From Spisula solida (Eukaryota > Mollusca > Bivalvia > Venerida > Mactridae): a DNA stretch of 64,000 nucleotides. This document shows, one piece after another, positions 22,972 through 35,946 of the stretch. The position numbers were made by a program, and so were the translations under genes. Where the stretch lies: positions 8,998,453-9,062,452 of the forward strand of contig OX365946.1 in the NCBI GenBank assembly GCA_947247005.1, given 5' to 3'. Every line of letters begins with the position of its first letter. Position 1 is the stretch's first letter. Below the pieces are notes generated by a model. That model saw nothing but the letters and a program-made list of their open reading frames with translations, did no database searches and was not told the origin of the DNA.

Positions 22972-25900
22972 ATGTTCGTGATGATTTTAATCCTTCTTGT
23001 TGTCGTTTTCTTCTCGTATTTACCGTCTTATTCATCAAAAATATCTAGAAGTGTAAGTATTGCAATCGCTAGTCAATGGTTCTCTTTTCACTATTGGCGA
23101 TTTGTAAAAATATTTTTATTTTCTTGTATAGAAGTCGGATAGTCACATTTCGGACATTCAGTGAATCAGTCAATGATTATTCCATTGAACATTGGGAGCG
23201 TTTGTGTCTAATGCTTCAGTTTAAATGATATTGTATTAATTAATTGTGGTTATTAATGAAGCTGCTAAGTTGGTGACCTGCATTTTATTTATGATCATTG
23301 TTGTTGTTGTTGTAGTTCTATTACGCTATTGCCGTAGCGAAATGTTCTCTCTGTACTTCGGTAATATTCTCTTTGTGCTCTCTCTTTGTGCTTCAGCTCT
23401 TGGTACTTCGGTTTCTCTTTACAGTCGGTTGGTGCTTGTTAAGTATTGACTCGTAGCACCGATGAGTTCGTTCCTTGCCTCGTCCGTAATGTCGTCGATC
23501 TCTCCAACCAATACGGATAGGGATAAAACCCCGCACGTTAACTGCTGTCCATACAGTAATTAACCCCTCTACTGTACGCTCTAGGAGATCTCTTTCTGTC
23601 GCAAATCTTGCACATTCGTATATGTAGTGGTTAACTGTTTCTGGTACCTTGCAAGTGTCACATAGGTTATCATTATTGTTCATGATTTTGCTCCAGTGGT
23701 CCTTCAACTTCGTTTTCCCACTGATCAATTGATTGATAATGCTGAATGTAGGCCTATTATTTTCGCCACAGCAATTCCTTGAGCCAGGTTCTTTGTATAT
23801 CTCTTGAAGCATGCCTGTTTTTTCTGATTTTGAATAACTTGTGCTCCATTTTTTTTTAATTAGAGTTTTCATGCTTTTAGTTATTTCTGATGCGTCTTTT
23901 TTTTCTGTTGTTTCCGTTTCCTCCGCGAAGCTCATTTCATGGGCTGCAGCCTTCGCCTGTCTGTCTGCCAGTTCATTTCCTTGAATGTCCTTGTGGCCTG
24001 GTACCCAATGTATGGTGATTGTATTATTTTTTGCTTCAAGTGATGCCGCTATTTCTTTGATATTGATGACATTTTCTATTCTGGCTTTTGGAATTTCATT
24101 GTTGAATACTGTGGTTATTGCTGATTTGCAGTCTGAGAAGATATGAACTTTTCTGTTTGTTATCGTGTCTAACTTGTTGATGAAGTCTAGAGCTAACTCT
24201 ATTCCAACCACTTCTCCAGCGAAGTTATTACTACATTTGGACACCCCTGTTTCAAAAGAACTGGTGTAGAGTTATAGCCTTCCAGGTACACAGCTGCTCC
24301 GGTTGGGCCAGGATTTTGTAGGGTAGATCCATCTGTGAAAAGTAACACCTCATTGCTTGTACATTTCTGACATTATATAGGCCTTAATTATCATGCAACT
24401 GTTGGCTGTTTCGTGGAGCAGGTTGTATTCGGGTTCCCGTCCCTAATATAACAGTACTCAGTAGTACTGCTTAGTAGTAGTACTTCTGTAACATTTGAGT
24501 CGGGAACCAGGCAATAACATGCTCCCCCGTCCCCGAAATAGCCCAGCTAGTTGAAAAGCTCAAATTCAATTGTGTTGGAAAATGACTGCTAAACTTGTTC
24601 ATGGAAGGCTATATATAGTATGGTATGCGGCTATTTCGTAACCAGGCTTATTCGTAACCATCTATTTTCGGCTGTTTCGTAACCATATTTTGGCTGAAGT
24701 GTAACCGACCTCAAAAAAGCTCGAAGTACAATTTGCTATTCATTCCGTAAATATTAAAGAAATTATAAATACATTTTATATATCAAACTATTTTGACACC
24801 TTTAAAACACATTTCTACGATGATATATATATATAATATATTTATATGAATAAAAGCAATAAATCGGCGGTTATGAGTTTGCCGATACTATTTTGGTTAT
24901 GATTAAGCCTGGTTACGAAATGACCTGTATACAGCTAGTACAAGTCTGCTATCTAGAGAACATTGCATCTATATAAGACAGAGTGGTACTGCTCGATAGC
25001 AGTTTTCTTTGAACCTGGCATTACTAGCCTTTAGCTCTGGCAACTGAGCAAACTTGGTGCCTGTTAGTGTATGCAGACCACAGGCTCTCAGTTCGATTTC
25101 TAATGGTCAGGCAAAAATTATACTCTAAACACTACCAGGTCTTTTACACAAATTGAATTTGCTTACCGGTAGGTAGAAATACAATAATATCCATAAATCC
25201 TTCAGTTTTGTATGCCCCTTGAAAACGAGACGTATAATTGAACATCCTTGGCTGGCAGGCTAGCAGGCAGTGTCCAGTAATTTTGTACTCTAGTTTTCAT
25301 CGGATCGTCTTCAAACTTGATGACAATGTTTATGGGCCAAGTTCGATTATAGGCTAAATCTGCTTAGGCCCTCATGGATTATGGCCCTTTAATTACCAAA
25401 CATAATTATGTGAAATTGATCTTGTCTGTGCTCTAATTCAAGCTAGTGTTACTTTGGTAGAAATTTCTCATTTATTATTTCGTTTTTAAAAAATATTTAA
25501 AAGAAAAGATTATTTCATATTAAACCTTTGTACTGGTATGTCATTTAATAGAAATGAATAAAAAATAAGAAAAGATCTAATTAAAAGAAAACAGACCAAA
25601 AAATAGTTTTTAGTGTAAAAGCCCAGTATACAGCTGATAAAGGTGATACAGCCTGTTTTACAGCTTTTATATGGAAACTGTTGAGCGTCGCATAAGTATT
25701 ATAGGACCCAGATAGATCTGAGCAATCTTGTTGTCAATTGTTAAGGAAATGATTACTCCTAAAGGAAAAAGATATGTCATGTTTATTATTATATAAATGT
25801 GTATAATATACAGGTTTCCAAATTTAATGTGAACTTCATATCAAATATATCATGTATTTCAGTTAGGAGGATATTTCATTCACCTCAGTGATGAAGAGTT

Positions 25901-28111
25901 AAACTTGAGACAACAAGTACGAGATCTGAAGTCCGAGCAAGGTGCTATAAGTATGTCAGATGAGTTCGCAAAATACATGAAACTACAGAGAAAAATTGAC
26001 AGATTGGTTGATCAAGTCAAAAAGATGGGTGAGTAGGTGTATGTAGGTGTATACTAGATGTTTTACCTGTAGATGACCTCCGGAACACCATTATGTTTGA
26101 TATCAGAAAGGCAATGGTCACAGGTGGCACATATTACCAGATTTTTTGGCTGCACATGGGTATAAGTTTCAGGCTTTTTCCTGGACTCCAGGAATTTGAG
26201 TGGCTAAAAACGGCCTCAGTGTTTTCTTTATTTTTTACTTTGTAAATTGACAATTTTTCAGGACTTCAGGATTTCCAATCTTTCTAACTTTAACACATGT
26301 ATACATGTCTTACAAATGTCCATAGCTCTCAACATGCAAGCCCCAGTGGTCAGTGATTTACCACCGGCTATATTTCTCAAACTGAGCAAGTTTGAAGGAG
26401 TTCAATGTTTAAAATAACAAAAAGGTTAGTGGTTAAACAATGACTACTTTTTCACAATCACAAGTTACAATAAAAATTACGGATATTTTGCTATAAAAAT
26501 GTACTGTATAACCTCCCTAGAACAATACCCTTTTGGAAATACAAAGTTTGGTTGTTGTACAGTGGTATTTACACAGGTAAAGTTTATAGTAAACGGTTCC
26601 TTCTTGAACAAAATGTTTATTTTGCTGTATGTAATATGTCCGTCCATCTGTCTCTCATTGCAGGTTCATCTAGATCTCAGAAGATTACAATGTTTTCTTT
26701 TGGAGTGAAGGTTGTGATTAATGTTTTGCATGTAAGTTAACATTTCAGTATCGGAGATCCTTTCTTCATGTACGCATTTTCAGTAAGGAAAATTGCTTTT
26801 AAAATTAAATGATAATTATTTTGTAGCAATGCAGCAAGCACATTGCTTTTAACTTATTAATAGTGGTGTGGAACTGACAATTAGATTTCATGCTATAGAA
26901 GGAATATCACTGCATCGCTTGATCCATTGAGCTGTTATACCTTGTGTTGCTTGTGTTATAGTGGTAAATACTGTATATCGTGGAACTGCTGGGTCCAGCG
27001 AGATGTGGAATAGTGCAAGCATGAACGTTCTCATATAACACAATGTCCATTCAAAAAAAGATAAATGTTTACATCATGACGTCATTTACGTTGGCATATG
27101 TTCGATATATAACACATCATTCATGCATGATAGAAATTCAGAAAACCAATCATGCTTGATCTTGATATTGAAAATTTAATCTGTTGCCCTGTATTACATT
27201 ATGCAATTCGGTCTGTATTTGTCGGTGTGACAATACATTGGTATGGTGTAGATTTAGATCCATCTGATCAAGGATTGATACAATTTTGAAATGTGCTATC
27301 CTGCATGTCCAAATCTATCAATCTGGTTTGCCAGTGATTCAAGAAGGCCTACGTTATGCTTGGCGCCAGCCACTTTTGAGATGCATATGACGTAACGTTG
27401 CGCGTGTACGTCTTCCAAGGCGGGCCAAAAGCTGATTATACTTTAAAAGGGCACATAATACTTTTTTTTCAATGCAAATTTGTTACTACCGTATATATGG
27501 TAACATAAGTATTATTAGTATATAATAAAGCATATTGTTGTTATGTTCCAGGGTATAGTGATGATATCATTGATAGTGTTATACAAGAATGATCCACTGT
27601 ATATGTTACCTGAAACTTGGTTCTTCCCAGCTAACAGATTTATTGCATTTCCTACCGGAGTACCAGGTAAATATTCATTTATAAGTGGGGACGAATATTT
27701 TAGCTGCCCTGATAACTTGAACTTAAGCTTGTACCAACTTGATAATCGTACAGTTAGAGCAACATTTTGAGTGCAGTATGTCGCAAATTCTATTTGTGGG
27801 AGTGTCATAGCAATGACGAAATAAAAATTGTACCAGTATTTCCCATTTCTTATATGTTTGGCATAAAAATGAAAATAGATTTCTGTCTCTCATATCATAT
27901 GGCAACGAGTCCCATCTGAAATGAGGTGTCGGGAGTGATTATTATTGTTTCACAATCAACCAAAAATAGATTAATGTAAATATATGCTTGTATTGTTTCA
28001 GGTGGTATTGGTATCACATGTTGGATCCTGGTCTGTAGTTCTGTGGTGTATAGAATGAAGAACTTTATAAATGTACAACCATCGTCTTCAGATCTGAAAG
28101 TGGACTCATGA
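22972..28111 (+). CDS. get1: Guided entry of tail-anchored proteins factor 1 (GET1/WRB)
   Basis: GET1 is the ER-membrane receptor subunit that, with CAML/GET2, takes tail-anchored proteins from the ATPase GET3/TRC40. Exons, fixed by GT/AG sites and phase, are 22972-23052, 25863-26028, 26664-26731, 27552-27666 and 28002-28111 (TGA), giving 179 residues (human about 174). The protein has a first membrane segment (MILILLVVVFF). A cytosolic coiled coil follows, containing the signature SDEFAKYMKLQRKIDRL. Second and third membrane segments come next, with the conserved FIAFPTGVPGGIGITCWILV. ATG 22972 is the first Met of the frame that leads into the hydrophobic segment. The exon structure resembles the five-exon vertebrate gene. 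Intron 1 (2.8 kb) hosts a dead retrotransposon fragment and a MITE. No promoter element was identified. Confidence 0.93.
23393..24366 (-). pseudogene. RNase H fragment of a non-LTR retrotransposon, in GET1 intron 1
   Basis: This is the C-terminal RNase H of a 5'-truncated retroelement. The conserved acids appear in order: LFTDGS (in the upstream frame, 24366 to about 24246), then after one frameshift near 24243 FAGEVVGIELA, HIFSDCKSA and GHKDIQGNELADRQAK. These give the D, E, D, D set. A CDTC...H...C zinc-like cluster follows, as in retroelement C-termini. The frameshift and the absence of any RT domain upstream show it is inactive. It lies antisense within intron 1 of GET1 and belongs to a different element type from the LINE at 5384, which lacks RNase H. 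Confidence 0.85.
24624..24931. mobile_element. MITE with TTTCGTAACCAGGCTTA inverted ends
   Basis: The left end (ATTTCGTAACCAGGCTTA) matches the reverse complement of the right end (TAAGCCTGGTTACGAAAT). The TTCGTAACCA word is repeated four times inside the left half. Non-coding, inside GET1 intron 1. Confidence 0.65.
25230..25420. repeat. Probable dispersed mollusc repeat fragment in GET1 intron 1
   Basis: A GTCTTCAAACTTGATGAC...TTTATGGGCC stretch resembles repeats I associate with bivalve genomes. No boundaries are visible. Confidence 0.3.
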
Positions 28112-28624
28112 CACTAATACACTACCTGAGATGCTGTGTCTGATTTGAGATCTGACATTGAGGAGAGACTGTCTGACGATGCTAACCAAGATATATCTGC
28201 CCTACACCCCAGCTTGTGACGATCCCTGGTGTCTTTGTCTGCTGTAGGACTTAGTTTAGATTCGACAGATGGAACGATTCAAACTCTGTTGTTAAACTTT
28301 TTAAAGGAATAATTCATCAATTTTATACTTATCCAACATTGTGGGTTGCTTTCACCTATATATTATGTAAATAATTTCTGCCATCGGTATTTAGGAGTGG
28401 TTTTGACTGTTTCATGTGTGACCTGAGTGTTCTACCCATGTACAGCGTTTTTGGTTATAATTTATTTTAGGGTCCACAATTATTTAATGCAGGTATAGTC
28501 AGGTCTCATCTAACATTGATGCTGTTTGTTTCCGAGCAAAATGTGACTTTATCCAAAATGTCTATAACCAAATTGACACAAAGAGGGTTTTAAATGGCTA
28601 TTTCCTTTTTTGCCAATGATTTCA

Positions 28625-28871
28625 GGCCAATAATAAAGTATTGTTTGTTTCCCCTACCTACCGGAGCAAAAAGTCACCTACTCAAAGTATTTTTTGACCC
28701 TCTGAAAAAATAATATTGTTTTATAAGAAAAGGTGGGGTACATAAGCAAAAAAACAAAAAAAATTGACAAAATAATAGAAAAGCGTATGTAAAAAAAATT
28801 ACTTACCTACCTACCCGACCCTAATTGGCCAGGGTCGGGAAGGGGAAACAAACAATATTTTATTTTGGGCC
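28625..28871. mobile_element. MITE, 247 bp, with TATTGTTTGTTTCCCCT inverted ends
   Basis: The left end reads GGCCAATAATAAAGTATTG, followed by TTTGTTTCCCCTACC. The reverse complement of the right end reads GGCCCAAAATAAAATATTG, followed by TTTGTTTCCCCTTCC. Poly-T-rich and non-coding. Weakly similar elements lie at 55652-55876 and 56797-57020. Confidence 0.7.
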
Positions 28872-29307
28872 TCGTCTGTTTTATCCGTGGTAATTGTGAA
28901 TTTGAGATTTTGATTGTTTCAGCGCTAGTTTCGGGTATATTCGAGATTTTACATATTATTACATGTGTATGTGTTGACTGCTGATATGGGTGGGGTTATG
29001 ATATTATCATGTGACATTTGGATATGATCGTACATCAACATTCATTAAATATGTTGCCAGTCATTTGAAAAATTCGCAGAACAACATTTAAATCTATGTA
29101 CCGTGGTTTTAACAGCTGAATCTGGAAAAAAAATTGGTTCTTGATTTTACCATTTCTTAGCCAGAACTGAAGTCATGAAAATTGTCCCTTTAGACAGTCT
29201 TTTTGATGTTTTCGTGGTCTCAAGTCAAGGTTGAACACCACTGAGGACCATTGAACCTTTTGTGTTTGCCTTACCCTATTAGGGGAGTATTATTAAAAAT
29301 TTAAGTA

Positions 29308-30233
29308 CAGTGGAACCCCTCTATTCCGGACAGTCCGGACCAGACAAAAAGTCCGGATTAGAGAGGTGTCTGGATTAGAGGGATTTCTATTTTTAGATAC
29401 TTGTATGTTAATCTTAGTTGAAGGCATTGCTAAACACCACAAAAAAATGAAATGTAAAATAGCAACAATTGATTACACACCTTCATTGTTAGTTTTGGTA
29501 CAGAAAAATATTCTCTGATCAATTTTACTTTAGCTTCAAGGTCGATTTCAACCTTATGACGTTTTAACGGAGGCTCAGACATGATTATCATATGAAATTC
29601 TGTAAAAGAATGACTATCCCTCAAATGCATTTTGATGGATTTTTATTGGATTTACTCATAGATTTATCCAAACTGAGAACGTCCGAATTGTTTTCCTTTG
29701 ATGTCAATAACGACCTTCTCAAAATTAAACATTAAGGGGACCTGTATTGGATTCAACTTTCCTCCGTGTAGACAAAACAACGCAGCAATAGTCTTTTAAT
29801 TAATTGAGTAGGCCAATAAACGCTGTCAATTAGCGCTTTTAAAATGATAATATTTAATTGTCCCAAATTGTGATTTTCACACCCGTGTCGATAACACGTA
29901 CACACAGACACTGCATATTGTTGATGTTACAACCGTTAATTGATCAGACTATTTTAATTGCATATACGATGGCGCGAATATACAACACATTGACACCTGT
30001 CAAAACATTGGCCTGGGCAATGTTCAAATCGATTGTCCGGATCCGAGGGGTCAATTTTAGAGCAAATATATGATAAATCCTCGTAATTTTGTCCGGTGTC
30101 CGGAGTGGAGGGGTTCCGGATCCGAGGGGTAAAAACGTATTAAAACATGAATAAGAATATTCGGGACCGACAGATCCGCCCGGATTAGAGGGAAATCCGG
30201 ATTGGAGGGGTCTGGATTAGCGGGGTTCCACTG
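29308..30233. mobile_element. pogo/Tigger-like Tc1/mariner deletion derivative, 926 bp
   Basis: The ends are inverted, starting CAGTGGAACCCC on both strands, and are flanked by a TA target duplication (29306-29307 and 30234-30235). Both end regions contain repeated GTCCGGATTAGAG-type words. A minus-strand frame at about 29432-29583 begins MSEPPLKRHKVEIDLE and continues with KVKLIREYF. This resembles the N-terminal helix-turn-helix of CENP-B/Tigger transposases. The DDE catalytic region is missing, so the element cannot move by itself. Confidence 0.8.
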
Positions 30234-30708
30234 TAATTGTGATTTGAGTCAATCTTGACTACACTGCAGTAAGCTTATAATTCTGTACAATTGCCTACGA
30301 AGTGTGAATGTGTGTTTAGGAGTAATCTTATGGTTGTGATGTATGTCGTGATCTCCAATCTAACTAAAGTACAATGATCTTGAAAGCGAGGTAGTGTTAG
30401 GAGCTGATTTTAATGAGATTGTGTGATCTCCTGCCTTTTCACATCCTATCAATTAACAGCCAGGCCTAGACACTAACTATTTTGGCCACTGGTCCCACAG
30501 GGCAAAAGCGCCCAATATGTAAATAGGACAGTTACTGGCCCTCCAGAATTTTCACTGGTCCTTCTGGATTTTCACTGGTCTCAGACCAGTGTTAGTGTCA
30601 TGCCCTGACAGCCGTGTATTTATCATCAATATTTTTTCAATAACCAGTATGGAGATTGTGAACACAATCATCTAGTCTCTTCCTATTTACCAAGAGAATA
30701 TGCATATA

Positions 30709-31916
30709 CAGGGTGTTAAAAAAGTTCTCAATGTTTAAGTTGCAGTTTATTTTTCTTGTGTCAGAAGAATGTACAGTATAACCTCCGTAGAGCGACATCC
30801 GGCGGAGACAAAAAACTGGTCACTCTGTAGAGGTCAATGATTGTTTCAGAATGTCGTTCATAGACTATTGAGTGTACATAATCACGTTAATTTTAAATTG
30901 ACTTCGTTTGTTTGTGATTTAATGCATAAAATTAGATCTACTCGTAGCCGCGCGTTTTGCAATATAATTCTGATGATTATTTAATTAAGATCATTGATTA
31001 GATACAAAATGCGTACAATGCATGGGTCTAGTATTTATTGCTATTAAACGCAACTCTCAACATTATAAACCGAATCCATATTATTTTACGCACATGCCGT
31101 ATTCAATTGAATTGTTTACCTTCAAAGTGTTTAAATCTCTATTACGTCATATCGCTCAGTACACAATTTGCACATGAGATCGATAATATGTTTACCTCTC
31201 GCGTGTAACGTGTCTTGGTCAGTGCATATGCTGAAATTGACAGTTTTAGACGACATGATTAACCATTAACACGGCGTGTACGTGAATTTCCTTTCTTATA
31301 CTGATTTATAAGCGCGTATTGATAATTCATTTAAAATTATTAATAACGACTTTGATTTTTAAAAAATCGAGTTTAATGCATCTCAGCATGTGCATGGTAT
31401 GTACGTGTCATATTGTCGAACTGATCCCAAAGTAAGTTGCTAATTTACTAGCGCCCGTGGCTATCGTTACCTGATGAGCGATAATTACTATAATCTACGA
31501 AGGTGCCAAAAATAGAAAACAACATCGTATGGAGTTATGTAAACACGTGTGAATATGCCGTTGTAAAAACGCACCTGTCGCTACTCAGAGGTAAACCATA
31601 CAAAAGGTAACCAATTTGAACGGCGGTTTGCCGCTCTGTGGAGGTGTCGTTCTACGGAGGTTAAAATAAGAGTGAAAACGAACAGGGGGAAATAAAAGTG
31701 CCGCTCCTCGGAGGTTGCGGCTTCTCAGAGGTGCCGTTTTGGGAGGTTATACTGTATAATGTTCTGGTTAAATTCTAGAGGGTTCTGCCATTGTTCTAAT
31801 CTTTCTGGCATTAAATGAAACTATCAAAGTAGGAAATTAAAATTGTACACTGCGTACATAGTTCAGATAAAATTTTGTATTAATTCAAATTTTGAGAACA
31901 AAATTTTAACACCCTG
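30709..31916. mobile_element. MITE with CAGGGTGTTAAAA ends, interrupted by a second element
   Basis: The left end CAGGGTGTTAAAA matches the reverse complement of the right end (TTTTAACACCCTG). TA flanks both sides (30707-30708, 31917-31918). Removing the nested element at 30774-31754 leaves about 225 bp, the size of a typical mariner-type MITE. Confidence 0.75.
30774..31754. mobile_element. Nested Tc1/mariner-type non-autonomous element, 981 bp
   Basis: Inverted ends starting CAGTATAACCTCC are flanked by TA (30772-30773 and 31755-31756). Inner end regions contain repeated GTAGAGGT and CTCGGAGGT words. There is no transposase. It sits inside the MITE at 30709-31916, so it inserted later. Isolated CAGTATAACCTCC-like pieces also occur near 26502 and 51735. 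Confidence 0.75.
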
Positions 31917-32020
31917 TATCAATTGCTGACATTCTATGTTTGCTTTGCACCAGTACTAAGGTATTCAATTCTGTCTATCTAACTGTGACATACAAGGCAG
32001 GCATCTTGCTCAAATAGTAT

Positions 32021-32298
32021 ATGCAGGGGTTCTATAATTCCGGATTAATCCGGAAATCTGGATTTGCTGCACTAGAAAGAATTAACTATTCAGCAGAAAA
32101 TAAAAGTAATTTGATGAAAAAGTACCAAGAATTGACTAAGTTATGGTCATTTGAAATTTGATAAGCTTACTTTTGACAATGGAACAATGTTTGAAACAAT
32201 AATTTTGGTTTAGGCATGTGTGCTAATGCCATCCGAAACAGACTAGCAATAGCATCTTATTTTCAGGATTGGGCATTATGCCTTAGTAGAACCCCTGT
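32021..32298. mobile_element. MITE with CAGGGGTTCTA ends
   Basis: GCAGGGGTTCTA at the left is answered by TAGAACCCCTG at the right, flanked by TATAT-like sequence on both sides. Non-coding. Exact limits are uncertain by a few bases. Confidence 0.6.
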
Positions 32299-33293
32299 AT
32301 ATGATTGTGTTTTGTTGATTTCTGTAGTTATATTTATCGCATTGACTGTTTGGACTATTCTGTCTATTGCTGGTAGGTGTAATGTATGATTTGGTTATTG
32401 TTTCTGTGTCACTCGTCTATTGTTATATGCATACATTGTGTGTTCATATATAGTTTGTACGTATTACCCTGATCCTCTTCTCCTCTGTTGGCGTATTGAC
32501 ATAACTTTTGTACCCCTACATTGGCTACAGAATACATGTATTGGGAACTACTAGTAACCTGTTTTTTTTGCCAATATCTTATGTTATCTTGAATGTTTCT
32601 TAGATATTGTTATAAAAAAGAATACACCTTCAAAATGCCAAGGTAATTGTTTTCCAAATTTTTACATGTAAGAAAACAAAAGTAGAAAACCCAGTCAATT
32701 TGAACCCAAGATTTCTTGTTGATTAAATAAAGTATTGCGTAATACTTCTCATTAACAGAAACAGTAAAGTGGGCTGTTTTTATGCACTTCGAGAAAATGA
32801 GGAGAAAATTCATAAAAAATGTTATTCCAAAACCTGTCTGGTACTGGCTTGTTTAAGTCACATGATTTGTCCCAGTGTATAAAGGACCAATAAATATAGG
32901 ATCTGTCATGAGTTGTCATTGGAAATCAACATTCCTTGAACTAGTGTAGAAAACACAGCATATAAAGCTAGCCTTTGACAAGCTTAATATTTGGTTTTCG
33001 TGACTGGTTTGAGAAATGTTGATATCAAAGACAAAGAGTGGTGGACTCTTTTATCACATTACTATAGTTACTGGGTTGAAACAATGTCTGGAATAACAAT
33101 CTTAAGCCGGTGACGGTTCTTTTTTCACAACGAAAAGCTGGTAACGTCATGCATTTGTTATCATACACGTTAGGAACATTGTTCCTTGATTTGTTCTCAC
33201 ATAGAAGATCAAGGCATTCATTAGATAAATTATAAATTATTATGCATGATTGTTATATTCTATGTATATAGCTGTGTGGGTAAAGCCTAGGTC

Positions 33294-33501
33294 CCACTGA
33301 CAAATTCCTCATTGGCAATGTTCTCCTGATATCTTCCGATACCACTCAATTCATCACGATTCCTTCCTATATCACAAATTGTCTCATGACTTCCCCAAAG
33401 CTTCCCCTAGAACATGGACCTGTTCCCGATGTCCTGATAACTCATTAATGTCAACCGGGTGTACATCACCGAGGCAAAAAATGTTCAGTGGAACCTAGGC
33501 T
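33294..33501. mobile_element. PIF/Harbinger-like MITE, 208 bp
   Basis: The ends AGCCTAGGTCCCACTGA and the complement of AGCCTAGGTTCCACTGA are inverted with one mismatch. TAA target duplications flank it (33291-33293 and 33502-33504), typical of PIF/Harbinger. Non-coding. Confidence 0.8.
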
Positions 33502-33811
33502 TAATATACATGCTTTCATGCATTATGGTCGGGATCAGGCTAATTTGTACGAGCTGTATACTTTAATACATAATTTTCTAGACTAGAGTCCATATATCAT
33601 TATTTCATGTATGCTATAGTTTGTTTTGAAGTATTTTATGTTCATTTTATTTATTTCATTCAACACATGTTTTATTCCCATCACTTATCTGGTTTTAAAT
33701 GTTTATTGCAGTTAGAATGTTTCAGATATTGAATGCAGTAGATATTGAATGCAGTACAGAATATTTAAAAATGAATCTTTTGGAAACATGCTGTCAATTG
33801 TTGTTGTTTTA

Positions 33812-33939
33812 ATAGGAGAGATCGTGTTTGTATACAAAGGTATTCAGCTAGCTATTGGTGAATGGCAGGTTTTTATTGTTCATTCATCTGATTGATTGTC
33901 GGTCTGCATTTTGCATATGAATACGGTGATCTCTCCTAT
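33812..33939. mobile_element. Very short MITE, about 128 bp
   Basis: ATAGGAGAGATC at the left and GATCTCTCCTAT at the right are perfectly inverted. The pairing extends imperfectly (GTGTTTGTAT against ATACGGTG). No coding. Confidence 0.6.
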
Positions 33940-34559
33940 AGTATTACAAAGTTAAATTCCATATAAAGAAAAATAGCTTTTTCAGAAGCTAATCACTAAT
34001 TATAGTAATTGTTGTTCTGTAATGATAATGTTTGTTGAAAATTAAGAAATCAAAACGCTGACATGATTATATTACTGTAAATGTGTGTTCCTAATATATA
34101 TCATGATTATGTTCAGTTTATTTGTAACCAATTATGCTCCCTGAAGGATAAACTTACTGCCCCTACTTTGTGTATTTGTGTGTCTGTGTGTTTGTGTGTC
34201 TGGCATTCATGTGTATGTTGGACCTCCCTAACCACCAACTAGAATTCCATTTAACTGGATTTGAAGCTACGGAGATGTTCATAATAAAACACACCTGTCA
34301 TTTTGTTGCAGTTCATTGATGTTCTATGTACTGTGGGGAGCATACATCAGTGGTTTATATACTATATCTTGTTGTAAGTAGTTTTGATATATTTGATGAT
34401 TATATCCATGAGCTTTTTGTATACTGTATCATAATGAAGTGCAATAAATTAGTACCATGGTAACCATATACAATGTACTGTTGTTCTTGTTTTTAAAATT
34501 GTATAACCAGTAATGTTTATTTATGAGATGCACACAGGGAATTGTCTCACTGTTTTACC

Positions 34560-34925
34560 TCTATAGTCTGATCCAAGAAATTGTCTCCCTTGGTTGGGTT
34601 ATGGATCAATCATGATGATTTGTCTCCCTTAACTTCGTACTGGTTATATGTGTAGAAAGTTGTTTCCCTTGGTTTGGTTTTGGATCAGTCAGGGCCACTT
34701 GGAAATTGTCTCCCTTAACTTGTACTGGTTATATGTGTAGGAAGTTGTCTCCCTTGGTTTGGTTTTGGATCAGTCAGGGGGACTCGGAAATTGTCTCCCC
34801 TTAACTTCGTACTGGTTATATGTGCAGAAAGTTGTTTCCCTTGGTTTTGTTATGGAACGGTCAGAGCCACTCGGAAATTGTCTCCCTTAACTTTGTAGTG
34901 GTTATAACATATATGTGCAGCATAT
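34560..34925. repeat. Tandem repeat of about 100 bp, roughly 3.5 copies
   Basis: Each unit contains TTGTCTCCCTTAACTT, CTGGTTATATGTG, GTTGTTTCCCTTGGTTT and GGATCAGTCAGG. Units vary by point changes and a small insertion in the last one. Confidence 0.8.
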
Positions 34926-35946
34926 TGTCTTATTTTGTATGCCTGTATGTTAAACATGTACAGTACACCTTCAAAATTTCCCCTAGCTGATATTTACTTA
35001 CAATTTACTCAGTAAAGCAACCTCTATACAACGGACAATATTGGCAGTTCCCAAAGGGTCTTGCTAAACAGATGTTGTACTGTACATGTGTATAACTAAT
35101 ATGGAAAAACTTACTTTAGATAGTCATTGTCACCATTTAGTTCGATTTTAAGAGTTGTCTCCCTTCGTCTAATTTAAATAAATTGGTACATTTTCTAAAG
35201 GGAGACAATCACCAGTGTTGCAAAACCATAGAGAACTTGATGACCATTTGTAGCATTAGTATACCAAGTAACGGATACAAAAACACTGTCGGTGCGTCAT
35301 ACATGCATACACTGGCATAACTTATCAATATTATCATATACATGTGTTTATGTAGAAACGAATGATATTCGGAACCAGAAGGTGAATATCAAAAATAAAA
35401 AAATGACGAAATAATTAACTGTATACCACATAGTTTAATTTTAGTTAAAATCCAATGTACTTACTATATATTGGCTCATCAGGGGTTTATAAATACGTTT
35501 ATGAAAGCACTGGGTTTTGACTTATTAAATTATATGACAGTATTAAAATACTTATTTCGTCATTTTTATATGAATATGTATATACAAGCTCCTGTGCATT
35601 GCCACATAGTTGGAGGGATAAGTGGCTTACTAACGATCTATATAGGTCATGGGTTCAAACATGTACCATTGGGGAGGACTGAACTTCCTGTTCTAAATAG
35701 GCTCGAATATTTTATGTCCAAGACACTCATTCATACAAATACTACTAATAACTTATTATTAAGAACGTGTTTTGCAATTAATGTAAAACAATAAGTTAAA
35801 CACAATTTGAACTTTATACGTATGTTGTATTGCCTTTGGCATTTGACAGAAAATGACAATGGATTAATACCTACTTTGGTATACGTGTACATGTATAATG
35901 AATGATAATGAAAATGTTATTGCATTTGCACATATATATATATACA
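34926..35946. other. Non-coding stretch downstream of the SH3 gene
   Basis: No supported gene. It contains a fragment of a CCTCTATACAACG-type inverted-repeat element near 35020. An inverted GTCTCCCTT / AAGGGAGAC pair lies at about 35156-35210, related to the neighbouring tandem repeat. Confidence 0.4.
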
